Positions 41,634 to 54,959 of a stretch of DNA of 64,000 nucleotides are shown here, in pieces; position 1 is the stretch's first letter; the number at the start of each line of letters is the position of its first letter. The notes below the pieces were generated by a model. The model had not been told where the DNA came from, ran no database searches, and saw nothing but the letters and a program-made list of their open reading frames with translations. The position numbers were made by a program, and so were the translations under genes. The DNA comes from Afipia carboxidovorans OM5 (lineage in GTDB: Bacteria; Pseudomonadota; Alphaproteobacteria; Rhizobiales; Xanthobacteraceae), in NCBI RefSeq assembly GCF_000218565.1, contig NC_015684.1, positions 682,001 to 746,000 of the forward strand, read 5' to 3'.

Positions 41634-42917
41634 TCAATCGACCAGAATCACCCGGACGTCGTTGACGTTGGTCAGCGTCGGGCCGGTGAGGATCAAATCG
41701 CCGGTCTGCTCGAAGAACGTCGTCGCATCGTTGTTGTCGAGATAGGCGACCGGGTCGAGCTTCAACTCCCGCATCTTCGCAAATGTCGTCTCGTCGGCGA
41801 GTGCGCCGGCCGGGTCGGTCGGCGAGCCGCCGCCGCCATCGGCGCCATCGGTGTCGGCGGCGAGAATCGAGATGCCCTTGGTGTCCGCAAGCGCCGCGGC
41901 CGCCGCGAGAACGTATTCCTGATTGGGTCCGCCGCGGCCGTTGCCGCGCACAATCACCGTGAGCTCGCCACCCGACATGATGGCGACGCGCCTGCCCTTG
42001 GCGCGGGCATCGAGCGCAAGGCGCGCGTGCTGGGTCGCGACCGCGCGCGCTTCGCCTTCAAGATCGGCGCCGAGATCGATCACCTCATAGCCCGCCTGCG
42101 CGGCGACACGCACCGCGGCCTGCAGCGAATCGCGTGGCTTGGCGACGATGTCGAAACGCGCGCGCTCGAACGCCTTGTCCTGCGGCTTGGCGCTTTCATT
42201 CTCGGGATTGGAAAGGGCGGCGCGCACCGCGTCATCGACCTGAAGTTTGTATCGCTCGACGATCTCGCGCGCATCGGCCAGCGTCGAGGGATCGGGCACG
42301 GTCGGGCCGGAGGCGATCACCGCGGGGTCGTCGCGCGGCACGTCGGAGATCGCAAGCGTCACGAGCTGCGCGGGATAGGCGGCGCGCGCGAGACGCCCGC
42401 CCTTGATGCGCGACAGATGCTTGCGCACGGTGTTCATTTCGGAGATCGGCGCGCCGGAGCGCAGCAGGCTTTTGTTGACCTGCTGCTTCTGCGCGTAGCT
42501 GACGCCCTCGACCGGGGCGATCCAGTTGGCCGAGCCGCCTCCGGAGATCAGCGCGAGCACAAGGTCGTCGGCACCGGCTTCGGACGCCAGCGCCAGCGCC
42601 TTCTCCGCGCCGCGAACGCTCGCCTCGTCCGGCACCGGGTGGCCGGCCTCGATCACCTCGATCCGGCGGGTCGGCACGGCGTGGCCGTGGCGGGTGGTGG
42701 CAACGCCGGAAATGCGGTCGAGGCTAAGTCCGGCTTCGTCCATGTAGTGCCGCTCGGCGGCGGCGGCCATGGCAGCGGCGGCCTTGCCTGCGGCCACCAC
42801 GAACACGCGCCCGCGCGGCGGGCCGGGCAGATGGCGGCCCAGCATTTTGTCCGGATGGGCCGCCGCAACGGCAGCATCAAAAATGGCACGAAGCAGGGTG
42901 CGGTGGTTGCTCATCAA
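41634..42917 (-). CDS. Glycerate 2-kinase / MOFRL family
   Basis: A 427-residue protein of the type II glycerate kinase family (DUF4147 then MOFRL). Landmarks are RVFVVAAGKAAAAMAAAAER, the ISGGGSANWIAPVEGV loop, and the MOFRL segment IMSGGELTVIVRGNGRGGPN with DTDGADGGGGSPTDPAGAL. It phosphorylates glycerate in the glyoxylate / serine and hydroxypyruvate routes; older names include hydroxypyruvate reductase TtuD. Stands alone, divergent from the thiolase. Confidence 0.9.
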   Translation of the reverse strand: MMSNHRTLLRAIFDAAVAAAHPDKMLGRHLPGPPRGRVFVVAAGKAAAAMAAAAERHYMDEAGLSLDRISGVATTRHGHAVPTRRIEVIEAGHPVPDEASVRGAEKALALASEAGADDLVLALISGGGSANWIAPVEGVSYAQKQQVNKSLLRSGAPISEMNTVRKHLSRIKGGRLARAAYPAQLVTLAISDVPRDDPAVIASGPTVPDPSTLADAREIVERYKLQVDDAVRAALSNPENESAKPQDKAFERARFDIVAKPRDSLQAAVRVAAQAGYEVIDLGADLEGEARAVATQHARLALDARAKGRRVAIMSGGELTVIVRGNGRGGPNQEYVLAAAAALADTKGISILAADTDGADGGGGSPTDPAGALADETTFAKMRELKLDPVAYLDNNDATTFFEQTGDLILTGPTLTNVNDVRVILVD

Positions 42918-43122
42918 GGGCCCTTACGAATTCCGAACAGCGCATGCGTGGATAAGGAAAATGGCGGCGGATTACAACCTTTGGCCTAGAGGGAATGCAA
43001 GAGGAGTTATCGCTTCGGCGGGCGGTGATGGCTTTCATCGAGCCAAGATGCAACATTTGTAAACGGAGCGACCGAGCCTCCCTTGCAATGTGCCGGGAGG
43101 GCGCCTTTACGGGAAATTATCT

Positions 43123-44310
43123 ATGTCCGATGCCGTCATCGTTTCCACAGCCCGCACGCCGATCGGCAAGGCCTATCGTGGTGCACTGAATGCCACTGAA
43201 GGCGCGACGCTGTTCGCACATGCGATCAAAGCCGCGGTGGAGCGGGCGCAGCTCGACCCTGCCGAGGTGGAGGACGTGGTGATGGGTGCCGCGCTGCAGC
43301 AAGGGGCGACCTTTGCCAACATCGCACGCAAGGCACTGCTGCGTGCGGGTCTGCCCGTCACGGTCGCCGGCACCACGGTGGACCGTCAGTGTGCATCGGG
43401 TCTACAGGCGATTGCGAATGCGGCGCGCTCGGTGCTGTTCGATGGCGTCGGGATCGCGGTGGCGGGCGGCGGCGAATCGATCAGCCTCGTTCAGAACGAC
43501 AAGATGAACATGTTTCATGCGGTCGATCCGGCGCTGCAGGAGATCAAGCCCGATATTTACATGTCGATGCTCGACACCGCCGAGGTGGTGGCGAAGCGCT
43601 ACGGCATTTCGCGCGAGCGGCAGGATGAGTACGCGCTGGAAAGCCAGCGCCGCATCGCCGCCGCGCAGCAGGCGGGCCGGTTCAAGGATGAGATCGCGCC
43701 AATTTCAACGACAATGGGCGTGCTCGACAAGGCAAGCGGCGAGGTGTCGTTCAAGGACGTGACGCTTTCGCAGGATGAAGGCCCGCGACCCGATACAACG
43801 GCGGAGGGCCTGGCCGCGCTGAAGCCGGTGAAGGGCGAAGGCTTCACCATCACCGCCGGCAATGCGAGTCAGCTCTCCGATGGCGCGAGCGCCGTGGTGG
43901 TGATGAGCGACAAGACGGCCGCGCAGCGCAACCTGAAGCCGCTCGGTATCTTCCGTGGCATGGTGTCGGTCGGCTGCGAGCCGGACGAGATGGGCATCGG
44001 CCCGGTGTTCGCGGTGCCGCGGCTTCTCAAGCGTCACGGCCTGAGCGTGGATGATATCGATCTGTGGGAATTGAACGAGGCATTCGCGGTGCAGGTCGTC
44101 TATTGCCGCGACAAGTTCGGGCTCGATCCCGAGAAGCTCAACGTCAACGGCGGCGCCATCGGCGTCGGCCACCCCTATGGCATGACCGGCGCGCGGCTTG
44201 CGGGCCATGTGCTGATCGAAGGGCGGCGGCGCAAGGCGAAATACGCAGTGGTGACGATGTGCGTCGGCGGCGGCATGGGCTCGGCCGGTCTGTTCGAGAT
44301 CGTGCAGTAG
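43123..44310 (+). CDS. Acetyl-CoA C-acyltransferase (thiolase)
   Basis: A 395-residue thiolase. Active-site C90-type motif is VDRQCASGLQAI, the histidine motif is GGAIGVGHPYGMTGARL and the C-terminal cysteine lies in CVGGGMGSAGLFE. It cleaves 3-ketoacyl-CoA or condenses acetyl-CoA; fatty-acid or aromatic beta-oxidation both fit. The stop codon forms part of the terminator stem. Confidence 0.92.
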   Translation: MSDAVIVSTARTPIGKAYRGALNATEGATLFAHAIKAAVERAQLDPAEVEDVVMGAALQQGATFANIARKALLRAGLPVTVAGTTVDRQCASGLQAIANAARSVLFDGVGIAVAGGGESISLVQNDKMNMFHAVDPALQEIKPDIYMSMLDTAEVVAKRYGISRERQDEYALESQRRIAAAQQAGRFKDEIAPISTTMGVLDKASGEVSFKDVTLSQDEGPRPDTTAEGLAALKPVKGEGFTITAGNASQLSDGASAVVVMSDKTAAQRNLKPLGIFRGMVSVGCEPDEMGIGPVFAVPRLLKRHGLSVDDIDLWELNEAFAVQVVYCRDKFGLDPEKLNVNGGAIGVGHPYGMTGARLAGHVLIEGRRRKAKYAVVTMCVGGGMGSAGLFEIVQ

Positions 44311-44358
44311 AGTCTGATTCAACTGCGTTGAATCAGACTCTACTGTTTATTTTTTTGT
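44308..44358 (+). terminator. Rho-independent terminator of the thiolase gene
   Basis: A perfect 16-bp stem (TAGAGTCTGATTCAAC with GTTGAATCAGACTCTA) and a 3-base loop are followed by CTGTTTATTTTTTTG. The first three bases are the thiolase stop codon. Confidence 0.85.
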
Positions 44359-44361
44359 TGC

Positions 44362-44406
44362 GCATGATCTTTTCCGAAAACCGGTTTCCACTTTTCGGGA
44401 TCATGC
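44362..44406. repeat. Interspersed palindrome (GCATGATC type)
   Basis: GCATGATC and GATCATGC close a 45-base element with an inner CCGAAAA/TTTTCGG pairing. This sequence is a very common intergenic repeat in the Bradyrhizobium group and sits between the terminator and the glycerol kinase start. Confidence 0.7.
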
Positions 44407-44422
44407 TCCAGGCGGGCACGCG

Positions 44423-45919
44423 ATGACGTATCTCCTCGCGATCGATCAAGGCACCACGTCCTCGCGTGCGATGCTGTTTCGTGAGGACCTGTCGGTTGCG
44501 GCGCAGGCGCAGCAGGAAGTGCCGCAGCATTTTCCGGCCTCGGGCTGGGTCGAGCACGATCCGGAGGATATCTGGGCGACGACGCTCGCGACCTGTCGCG
44601 CGGCGATGGAGAAGGGTGGCGTCACCGCGCGCGAGATTGCCGCCATCGGCATCAGCAACCAGCGCGAGACCACGGTGGTGTGGGAGCGCGCGAGCGGGAA
44701 GGCGATCCATCGCGCCATCGTCTGGCAGGATCGCCGCACCGCGGATGTCTGCGCGCGATTGCAGGCTGACGGCCACGAGCCGCTGATTGCCACGCGCACG
44801 GGACTGATCGCCGATCCGTATTTTTCGGGCACCAAGATCGCGTGGATTCTCGATGCCGTCCCCGGCGCGCGTGCGCGGGCGGAGCGTGGCGAACTGCTGT
44901 TCGGCACCGTCGATTGCTATCTGTTGTGGCGGCTCACCGGCGGTGCGGTGCATGCGACCGACGCCACCAATGCCTCGCGCACGCTGTTGTTCGACATTTA
45001 CGCCGGCGCATGGGACGACGACCTGCTGCGGCTGTTGCGGGTGCCGCGCGCGATGCTGCCGCGGGTGCGCGATTGCGCGGCGGAGTTCGGCACCACGCTG
45101 CCCGATCTGCTCGGCGGACCAATTGCCGTTCGCGGCATCGCGGGCGATCAGCAGGCGGCGACGGTCGGGCAGGCGTGCTTCGCACCCGGCATGATGAAAT
45201 CGACTTACGGCACCGGTTGCTTCGCGCTGCTCAACACCGGCGCCACAGCCGTCGCGTCAAAGAACAAGCTGCTCACGACGATTGCCTATCAGTTGAATGG
45301 CGTGCGCACCTATGCGCTCGAAGGCTCGATCTTCGTTGCCGGCTCGGCGGTGCAATGGCTGCGTGATGGGCTGCATCTCATCAAGACCGCGCATGACAGT
45401 GACGATCTCGCGCCCTTGGCTGATGCGACGCAGGCGGTCTATCTCGTGCCCGCTTTCGTCGGCCTCGGTGCGCCGTACTGGAATCCGCGCGTGCGCGGCG
45501 CGCTGTTCGGCCTCACGCGCAACACCGGCCCGGCGGAGTTCGCGCAAGCCGCGCTCGAGAGTGTCTGTTATCAGACGCATGATCTGTGGACCGCGATGCG
45601 CGCCGATTGGCCGGATGGGGTGACGCAGAACGCGGCGCTGCGTGTCGATGGCGGCATGGCGGTGTCGGATTGGACCATGCAGCGGCTCGCCGACATTCTC
45701 AACGTCACGGTGGATCGGCCGGTGATCCCGGAGACGACAGCGCTCGGTGCGGCCTATCTTGCGGGTCTTGCCTCCGGCATTTGTCCGCCGCCCGCGGAGT
45801 TCGCCGCGCGCTGGCAGCTCGACCGCCGCTTCACGCCGGAGATGGATGAGGAAACGCGCGCGCGAAAGCTTACAGGCTGGACGCGTGCGGTGAAAGGTCT
45901 GCTCGCGAGCGAAGATTAG
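44423..45919 (+). CDS. glpK: Glycerol kinase
   Basis: A 498-residue FGGY-family kinase. LLAIDQGTTSSRAMLF at the start, ISNQRETTVVWERASGK, the FSGTKIAWIL segment and GTGCFALLNTG match glycerol kinase. It phosphorylates glycerol to glycerol 3-phosphate. No glycerol facilitator or regulator is next to it. Confidence 0.93.
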   Translation: MTYLLAIDQGTTSSRAMLFREDLSVAAQAQQEVPQHFPASGWVEHDPEDIWATTLATCRAAMEKGGVTAREIAAIGISNQRETTVVWERASGKAIHRAIVWQDRRTADVCARLQADGHEPLIATRTGLIADPYFSGTKIAWILDAVPGARARAERGELLFGTVDCYLLWRLTGGAVHATDATNASRTLLFDIYAGAWDDDLLRLLRVPRAMLPRVRDCAAEFGTTLPDLLGGPIAVRGIAGDQQAATVGQACFAPGMMKSTYGTGCFALLNTGATAVASKNKLLTTIAYQLNGVRTYALEGSIFVAGSAVQWLRDGLHLIKTAHDSDDLAPLADATQAVYLVPAFVGLGAPYWNPRVRGALFGLTRNTGPAEFAQAALESVCYQTHDLWTAMRADWPDGVTQNAALRVDGGMAVSDWTMQRLADILNVTVDRPVIPETTALGAAYLAGLASGICPPPAEFAARWQLDRRFTPEMDEETRARKLTGWTRAVKGLLASED

Positions 45920-45925
45920 GCGTCA

Positions 45926-45963
45926 CGGTGGGATGGCAGCGATACGCAGCCGCCATCCCGCCG
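45926..45963. terminator. Bidirectional terminator-like hairpin
   Basis: CGGTGGGATGGC pairs with GCCATCCCGCCG (one wobble) between two convergent genes, glpK and the secreted protein gene. A small GCG/CGC pair lies in the loop. Confidence 0.55.
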
Positions 45964-45983
45964 CGAGCAACCACAATCCGCCG

Positions 45984-46595
45984 TTACTGACAGACCGTGG
46001 TCTGGCCGTTCATCTTGATCAGCGAGCCCGGACGGCACGAGAAGCCGTTGCGGGCGGCGTAATCCGGCGAGCCCGGAATCACGGTGCCGCTGTAGTCATA
46101 GCTGCCGCCGACATAGCCGCCGAAGTCGTCATCCACGGAGGCGTAGGTGTTGCCGTAGCGGTAGCGCGGCGACGCATAAGGCTCGGGGGTGTAGGCCATG
46201 CCGTAAGGCCGCTGGTCGACGTAATAGTCGTTGTCGTAGTAAGGGCCGCGGAACGGCGCCGAGGCAATCGCTCCGGCCGTGCCGATGGCGCCGGTTGCGA
46301 TCGCGCCCGCGGTGTTGACCGCGCCACCGGCGATGCCGGCCGCGGTGTCGGCGGGCCAGAAGCCGCTGCGGCGATTCCAGTTGCCGCGATCCCAGTCGCT
46401 GCCGCGATCCATCCGCGACACGCGCTCATGCCGCTTCATGCGGTGATGCGGCGTGGCGTGATGCGCGCTGCTGTGGCGCAGTTTCTGCGATTTGGCGGTG
46501 GGCGCGTGTGCGCGGGTGTTGTCCTTTGCAAGCGCCGGCGTCGCTGCGAGCGCGAGGGCTGCAGCGGCGGATGCCAGAAAAGTTGCTTTGATCAC
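45984..46595 (-). CDS. Secreted Tyr/Gly-rich protein of unknown function
   Basis: A 203-residue protein with a signal peptide (VIKATFLASAAAALALAATPALA, cleavage before KDN). After a His/Arg-rich stretch comes an Ala/Gly region (AAGIAGGAVNTAGAIATGAIG) and a Tyr-rich part (YYDNDYYVDQRPYGMAY), ending in two cysteines (CRPGSLIKMNGQTTVCQ). The GTG start follows AAAGGAGAT. No family recognised. Confidence 0.65.
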   Translation of the reverse strand: MIKATFLASAAAALALAATPALAKDNTRAHAPTAKSQKLRHSSAHHATPHHRMKRHERVSRMDRGSDWDRGNWNRRSGFWPADTAAGIAGGAVNTAGAIATGAIGTAGAIASAPFRGPYYDNDYYVDQRPYGMAYTPEPYASPRYRYGNTYASVDDDFGGYVGGSYDYSGTVIPGSPDYAARNGFSCRPGSLIKMNGQTTVCQ

Positions 46596-46760
46596 GGGGG
46601 ATCTCCTTTCGTCTGTTGCGGGGTGAGTGCAGGGAAGTTCCGGCGTGGCACGAGGACGTCGGATCTTCGACGTGATGCGGGCAGAACACGCCGCGGGAGA
46701 TACAGTTCCGCCGCGATCACGCGTCACACAGACGTGAATGAAACGAGCATGAATGAGAAA

Positions 46761-46790
46761 GGCCGGGCGGAATGCAAGTTCCGCCCGGCC
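46761..46790 (-). terminator. Terminator of metF-metH
   Basis: GGCCGGGCGGAA pairs perfectly with TTCCGCCCGGCC around a 6-base loop; on the minus strand it is followed by TTTCTCATTC. Confidence 0.7.
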
Positions 46791-46834
46791 TGCCGATAGG
46801 TTTTTGAGAAAGCGTTCTGCGAACAGCGAAGCTG

Positions 46835-50695
<3,861 letters not shown>

Positions 50696-50710
50696 AACGT
50701 ATCTCCCAAC

Positions 50711-50801
50711 GTCATGCCCGGCCTTGTGCCGGGCATCCACGTCTTTCTTGCTATCCACGCTGCGATAAGGCGTGGATGGCCGGGACAAGCCCGGCCATGA
50801 C
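50711..50801. repeat. Interspersed palindrome between metF and metH
   Basis: Arms GTCATGCCCGGCCTTGTGCC.. and ..CCGGGACAAGCCCGGCCATGAC form a long imperfect inverted repeat of 31 bp. Same family as 63596-63721. It could separate metF and metH expression. Confidence 0.75.
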
Positions 50802-50869
50802 AAATGAATTTATGCGTCCTTCGTCCTCAAGGAGAGAGGGCGAAGAAGTTGCTCGGCTCAACAACAAGG

Positions 50870-51775
50870 TCACGCCGCCTTCTGCGTGCCGTTCGGGCGG
50901 ATGCCCAGAATGTGGCTGATGGCGAAGACGAGATCGGCGCGGTTCATGGTGTAGAAGTGGAAATGCTCGACGCCGTGCTTGGCGAGTTTCTGCACCTGCC
51001 CGGCGGCGACGGTCGCGGCAACGAGACGACGGGTGTCGGCATCGTCGTCGAGCCCCTCGAACTTCTCGGCCAGCCAGTCCGGCACGGTGGCGCCGGCGCG
51101 CGTGGCGAAGTTCTTCGCCAGCTTGAAATTCTGCACCGGCAGAATACCGGGCACGATCGGAATGGCGATCCCCGCCGCGCGGACGCGGTCGAGGTAGCGG
51201 AAGTAGAGATCGTTGTCGAAGAAGAACTGGGTGATGGCGCGCGTCGCACCGGCATCGACCTTGGCCTTCAAGGCGTCGATGTCGGCATCGAGGCTCGCAC
51301 TCTCGGGATGCTTCTCCGGATAGGCCGACACCGTGACTTCCATCTCAGGGTGACGGCTGCGGATCGCGGACACAAGATCGGCGGAGCTTTGGTAACCCTG
51401 CGGGTGCGCCTGATAGCTCGTGCCGATGCCGCCCGACGGATCGCCGCGCAGCGCCACGATATGACGCACGCCGATCTCGTGATAGCGGTCCACCACCTCG
51501 TCGACATCGGCGCGGGTGGCATCGACGCACGTGAGATGCGCGGCCGGGACGAGACGGGTCTCATCAAGAATGCGCTTGATGGTCGAATGAGTGCGTTCGC
51601 GGGTCGAGCCGCCGGCGCCATAGGTCACCGAGACGAAGTCCGGCGCGAGCGGCGCGAGGCGATTGATGACGCCCCACAGATTCTGCTCCATCTCCTCGGT
51701 CTTCGGCGGGAAGAACTCGAAGGAGATCGACGGCCGGTGAGCCTGCGAAGGGGCAGGGGAGTTGGTGTCGCTCAT
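50870..51775 (-). CDS. metF: Methylenetetrahydrofolate reductase
   Basis: A 301-residue MetF. SISFEFFPPKTEEMEQNLW, VSVTYGAGGSTRERTHSTI, DVDEVVDRYHEIGVRHIVALRGDP and AITQFFFDNDLYFRYLDR are typical. It reduces methylene-THF to methyl-THF, the methyl donor for MetH downstream. Start at MSDTNSP; 45 upstream in-frame codons were rejected. Confidence 0.94.
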   Translation of the reverse strand: MSDTNSPAPSQAHRPSISFEFFPPKTEEMEQNLWGVINRLAPLAPDFVSVTYGAGGSTRERTHSTIKRILDETRLVPAAHLTCVDATRADVDEVVDRYHEIGVRHIVALRGDPSGGIGTSYQAHPQGYQSSADLVSAIRSRHPEMEVTVSAYPEKHPESASLDADIDALKAKVDAGATRAITQFFFDNDLYFRYLDRVRAAGIAIPIVPGILPVQNFKLAKNFATRAGATVPDWLAEKFEGLDDDADTRRLVAATVAAGQVQKLAKHGVEHFHFYTMNRADLVFAISHILGIRPNGTQKAA

Positions 51776-52150
51776 GACGCCTCTAAATTCGGAAAAACAC
51801 GATTCTGCCGCATTAGTCGAAGCCTGTCGTGCGCCCTCAAAATAGGCCAAAGCCGTCCGGTCCAACAGCCCAACAGGGGCGTTATTGCCGTGGGAAATTG
51901 CCCATAACAATATTCAAGATATCCAAAAAATGAGAATATACGCAGAGGGTGGGCAAGGTATGGTTTGGCCGGATTGAGGGATGATGCTGAATAAATATAG
52001 TATCTATGGGATATGGCGCCAGCCGCGCACCCTTCGGCAGGCTCGATCGTCTGCCCACCCAAAACAGGCCTGTCCTACCCGAGCGCGTTCACGGCCGATT
52101 TTGCCCATTGGCGGCTTGAGCAAAACGCCGCAGCCATTACCTGAAGGGCC
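51776..52150. other. Divergent promoter region of metF and the luciferase-like gene
   Basis: No gene recognised. It contains a locally AT-rich stretch (51900-52010) that could hold the metF promoter. No SAM or SAH riboswitch consensus could be recognised by eye, and no ArsR-type regulator gene is adjacent. Confidence 0.4.
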
Positions 52151-53167
52151 ATGTTGCCCCTCTCCGTCCTCGATCTTTCCGTCGTCACCACCGGCACCAA
52201 ACCCGCGCAAGCGCTGCGTAACAGCATCGATTTAGCGCAGGACGCGGACCGGCTTGGCTACACGCGCTATTGGCTCGCCGAGCATCACGGGCTCGCTTCG
52301 GTCGCAAGCCCGGCGCCCGACATCATGATTGGGCAGATCGCAGCGGCAACCTCACGCATTCACGTCGGCTCCGGCGGCGTGATGCTGCCCAACCATGCGC
52401 CGCTGGTTGTGGCTGAACGCTTCAAGATGTTGGAGGCGCTGTTTCCCGGCCGCATCGATCTTGGCCTTGGCCGCGCGCCCGGCACCGACGGCGTCACCGC
52501 TTATGCGCTGCGTAATCGGCTCGAAGCGCGCCCGGGCGACGATTTTCTGGAGCGACTGCAGGAGCTGATGCTGTGGGAGACGCGGGACTTCCCACCGGAC
52601 CATCCCTTCAACAAAGTAGTCGCGATGCCCGACGATACGCCGTTGCCGCCGCTCTGGCTGCTCGGCTCCAGCGATTACAGCGCGCAACTGGCCGCACAGG
52701 TCGGTATGGGCTTTGCGTTTGCCCACCACTTTGCATCGTTCGATGCGGTGGCGGCGCTGACGCATTATCGCGCACACTTTCATCCCTCGCGCTGGCGGCC
52801 CGCCCCGCACGCCATTCTTGCAGTCGCTGCCGTCGTTGCACCGACCGATGACGAGGCGGAGGAATTGGTGCTGTCGATGGACCTCAATCGCCTGCAGCGC
52901 GAGCGCGGGAATTATCTGCCGATCCCGAGTGTCGCGGAGGCGAAGGCCTATCCGTATTCGGACGCCGACCGCGCGATCATCGCGCGCAATCGCTCGAAAT
53001 TATTCATCGGCAGCCCGGCGACGATCGTGCCTCGGCTGATGCCGCTGATCGAGGCAAGCAAGGCGGATGAACTGATGGTGACGAGCGCGATCTACGATCA
53101 CGCCGCGCGCAAGCGATCCTATGCGCTGCTGGCCGAGGCGCTCGGGATTAAGCAGAAGGCGACGTGA
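52151..53167 (+). CDS. LLM class flavin-dependent oxidoreductase
   Basis: A 338-residue bacterial-luciferase-like monooxygenase: DADRLGYTRYWLAEHHGLAS, RIHVGSGGVMLPNHAPLVVA and FPGRIDLGLGRAPGTD are diagnostic of the YhbW-like branch. Uses FMN or F420; substrate unknown. Confidence 0.9.
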   Translation: MLPLSVLDLSVVTTGTKPAQALRNSIDLAQDADRLGYTRYWLAEHHGLASVASPAPDIMIGQIAAATSRIHVGSGGVMLPNHAPLVVAERFKMLEALFPGRIDLGLGRAPGTDGVTAYALRNRLEARPGDDFLERLQELMLWETRDFPPDHPFNKVVAMPDDTPLPPLWLLGSSDYSAQLAAQVGMGFAFAHHFASFDAVAALTHYRAHFHPSRWRPAPHAILAVAAVVAPTDDEAEELVLSMDLNRLQRERGNYLPIPSVAEAKAYPYSDADRAIIARNRSKLFIGSPATIVPRLMPLIEASKADELMVTSAIYDHAARKRSYALLAEALGIKQKAT

Positions 53168-53184
53168 ATAGAGCGGATAAACGT

Positions 53185-53318
53185 GCCCCGGACGCGGTGC
53201 GACATGGAATGTCGCTCCGCTGATCCGGGGCCGTTCCGGACTTCGAATGTGCGATGGTCCCGGTTCTGCGAAGCAGCGTTACACGCTGCATCGCGCCCGG
53301 GACAAGCCCGGCCATGAC
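53185..53318. repeat. Interspersed palindromic repeat
   Basis: GCCCCGGA...TCCGGGGC (53185-53231) followed by GCCCGGGACAAGCCCGGCC (to about 53315), similar to the other palindromes in this window. Confidence 0.55.
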
Positions 53319-53340
53319 GCATCGTCTGTAAGGCGTAGCT

Positions 53341-54219
53341 TCAACTCTCGCTCGTGCTGTTCATCGCGACGCGAAACGGATGCGCCGGGTAGACACCGAC
53401 GATGCGCAATTCCGCCGAGAAGAATTTCAGCTCTTCCAGCGCGTAGGCGAGCGCCTGGTCGTCCGGGTGGCCGTCGACATCTGCAAAGAACTGCGTCGCG
53501 GAGAAGCTGCCGTTCACCATGTAGCTTTCGAGCTTCGTCATGTTGACGCCGTTGGTGGCGAAGCCGCCGAGCGCCTTGTAGAGCGCGGCCGGCAGGTTGC
53601 GCACGCGGAAGACGAACGACGTCACCGTGGGGCCGGCACCGTGCGTTGCCCATTTTGGCTCGCGTGCCAGCACGACGAAACGCGTGGTGTTGTGGTTTTC
53701 GTCCTCCACGTCCTCGGCGAGAATGTCGAGGTTGTAGATGCCGGCCGCGATCTTCGGCGCAAGTGCCGCGCGGGTGATGTCGTTGGTCTCACTGATCGTC
53801 CGCGCCGAGCCTGCGGTGTCCGGACTCACGATCGAACGCAGCCCGAGCTTGCGGATGATGTTGCGGCACTGGCCAAGCGCGTGAATGTGGCTTTCGACCG
53901 TCTTGATGCTCTGCAGCGTCGCGCCGCGCGGCGCCATCAACTGGTGATGGATCGGCAGGAACCATTCCGCGATGATGAACAGGTTTGATTTCGGCAGCAG
54001 ATGATGGATATCGGCGACGCGCCCCGCGACCGAATTCTCGATCGGGATCATGCCGAGATCGGCCTCGCCCGAGGAGATCGCCGCAAGTGCATCCTCGAAG
54101 GTTGCGCAGGGCAGCGCCTTGGCGCCGGGGTAAGCCTCGTCGATGGCGATATGGGAGTTCGCGCCGGGCTCGCCCTGGAAGGCGATGGTGAGCGGTTTTG
54201 TCGTCATGCTTGTCGTCAT
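53341..54219 (-). CDS. pheA: Prephenate dehydratase
   Basis: A 292-residue monofunctional PheA. TIAFQGEPGANSHIAIDEAYPG opens the catalytic part; the NTTRFVVLA motif carries the catalytic Thr-Arg-Phe; a C-terminal ACT domain (SFVFRVRNLPAALYKALGGF, NMTKLESYMVNG) binds phenylalanine for feedback control. The ATG overlaps the kdsB stop (ATGA). Converts prephenate to phenylpyruvate. Confidence 0.94.
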   Translation of the reverse strand: MTTSMTTKPLTIAFQGEPGANSHIAIDEAYPGAKALPCATFEDALAAISSGEADLGMIPIENSVAGRVADIHHLLPKSNLFIIAEWFLPIHHQLMAPRGATLQSIKTVESHIHALGQCRNIIRKLGLRSIVSPDTAGSARTISETNDITRAALAPKIAAGIYNLDILAEDVEDENHNTTRFVVLAREPKWATHGAGPTVTSFVFRVRNLPAALYKALGGFATNGVNMTKLESYMVNGSFSATQFFADVDGHPDDQALAYALEELKFFSAELRIVGVYPAHPFRVAMNSTSES

Positions 54220-54959
54220 GCCTGTTTTGCCAGTATCCGGCGTGCGGCTTCGAGATCGTCGGGGGTGTCGACGCCAAGCGGCACCGAATCGACGATCCGC
54301 ACGTCGATCCTCATGCCTGCCTCCAATGCGCGCAGTTGTTCAAGTTTCTCGCGCCGCTCGAGCGAGGAGGGCGGCAGTGCGACGAAACGTGCCAGCGCCG
54401 TGCGGCGGTAGGCATAAAGTCCGATGTGGTGATAGCGCGGCCCTTCGCCGAATGGCGCGGTGCAGCGGGTGAAATAAAGCGCGCGCAGCGTATCCTGCGA
54501 CAGCGGCGAGCCCACGACTTTCACCACGTTCGGGTTGTCGTGCTCGGCGGCGACGCGGATTTGCGCGGCAAGGGTCGCGATATCGACAGTGGGCTCCGCG
54601 AAGGGCTGCAGCACCGCGCGGATATCGGCGGGCGCGATCGTCGGCAGGTCACCCTGGACGTTGATGACGGTCTTGATCCGGCCCTCGCCGTCGAGCTTTT
54701 CCAGTGCCTCGAAGATCCGGTCGGAGCCGGAGGGGTGATCGGCGCTGGTCATCACCGCCTCGCCACCCTCGGCGGCGACCGCTGCGGCGATTTCGGCCGA
54801 GTCGGTTGCGACCGCGACGCGGCCGAGCCGGGCTTCCCGCGCCCTCCGCAGAACCTGCGCGATCATCGGCAGGCCGGCAATGTCCAGAAGCGGCTTTCCC
54901 GGCAGCCGCGACGCCGCCATGCGGGCGGGAATCAGGACCAGGGTGTCGTGTTCGGTCAT
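54216..54959 (-). CDS. kdsB: 3-deoxy-manno-octulosonate cytidylyltransferase
   Basis: A 247-residue KdsB: LVLIPARMAASRLPGKPLLD, the GEAVMTSADHPSGSDRIFEA segment and NVQGDLPTI are typical. It activates KDO with CTP for lipopolysaccharide. The start at MTEHDTL was used. Divergent from cycM, translationally coupled to pheA. Confidence 0.94.
   Translation of the reverse strand: MTEHDTLVLIPARMAASRLPGKPLLDIAGLPMIAQVLRRAREARLGRVAVATDSAEIAAAVAAEGGEAVMTSADHPSGSDRIFEALEKLDGEGRIKTVINVQGDLPTIAPADIRAVLQPFAEPTVDIATLAAQIRVAAEHDNPNVVKVVGSPLSQDTLRALYFTRCTAPFGEGPRYHHIGLYAYRRTALARFVALPPSSLERREKLEQLRALEAGMRIDVRIVDSVPLGVDTPDDLEAARRILAKQA

Noticed and set aside
50696..50803. N-terminal extension of MetH from an ATG at 50803
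   Set aside because: The added residues are translated from an interspersed palindrome; MetH homology starts just after the GTG at 50695.
51776..52010. Possible SAM or SAH riboswitch upstream of metF
   Set aside because: No consensus of SAM-II or SAH riboswitches could be matched by eye; a covariance search would settle it.
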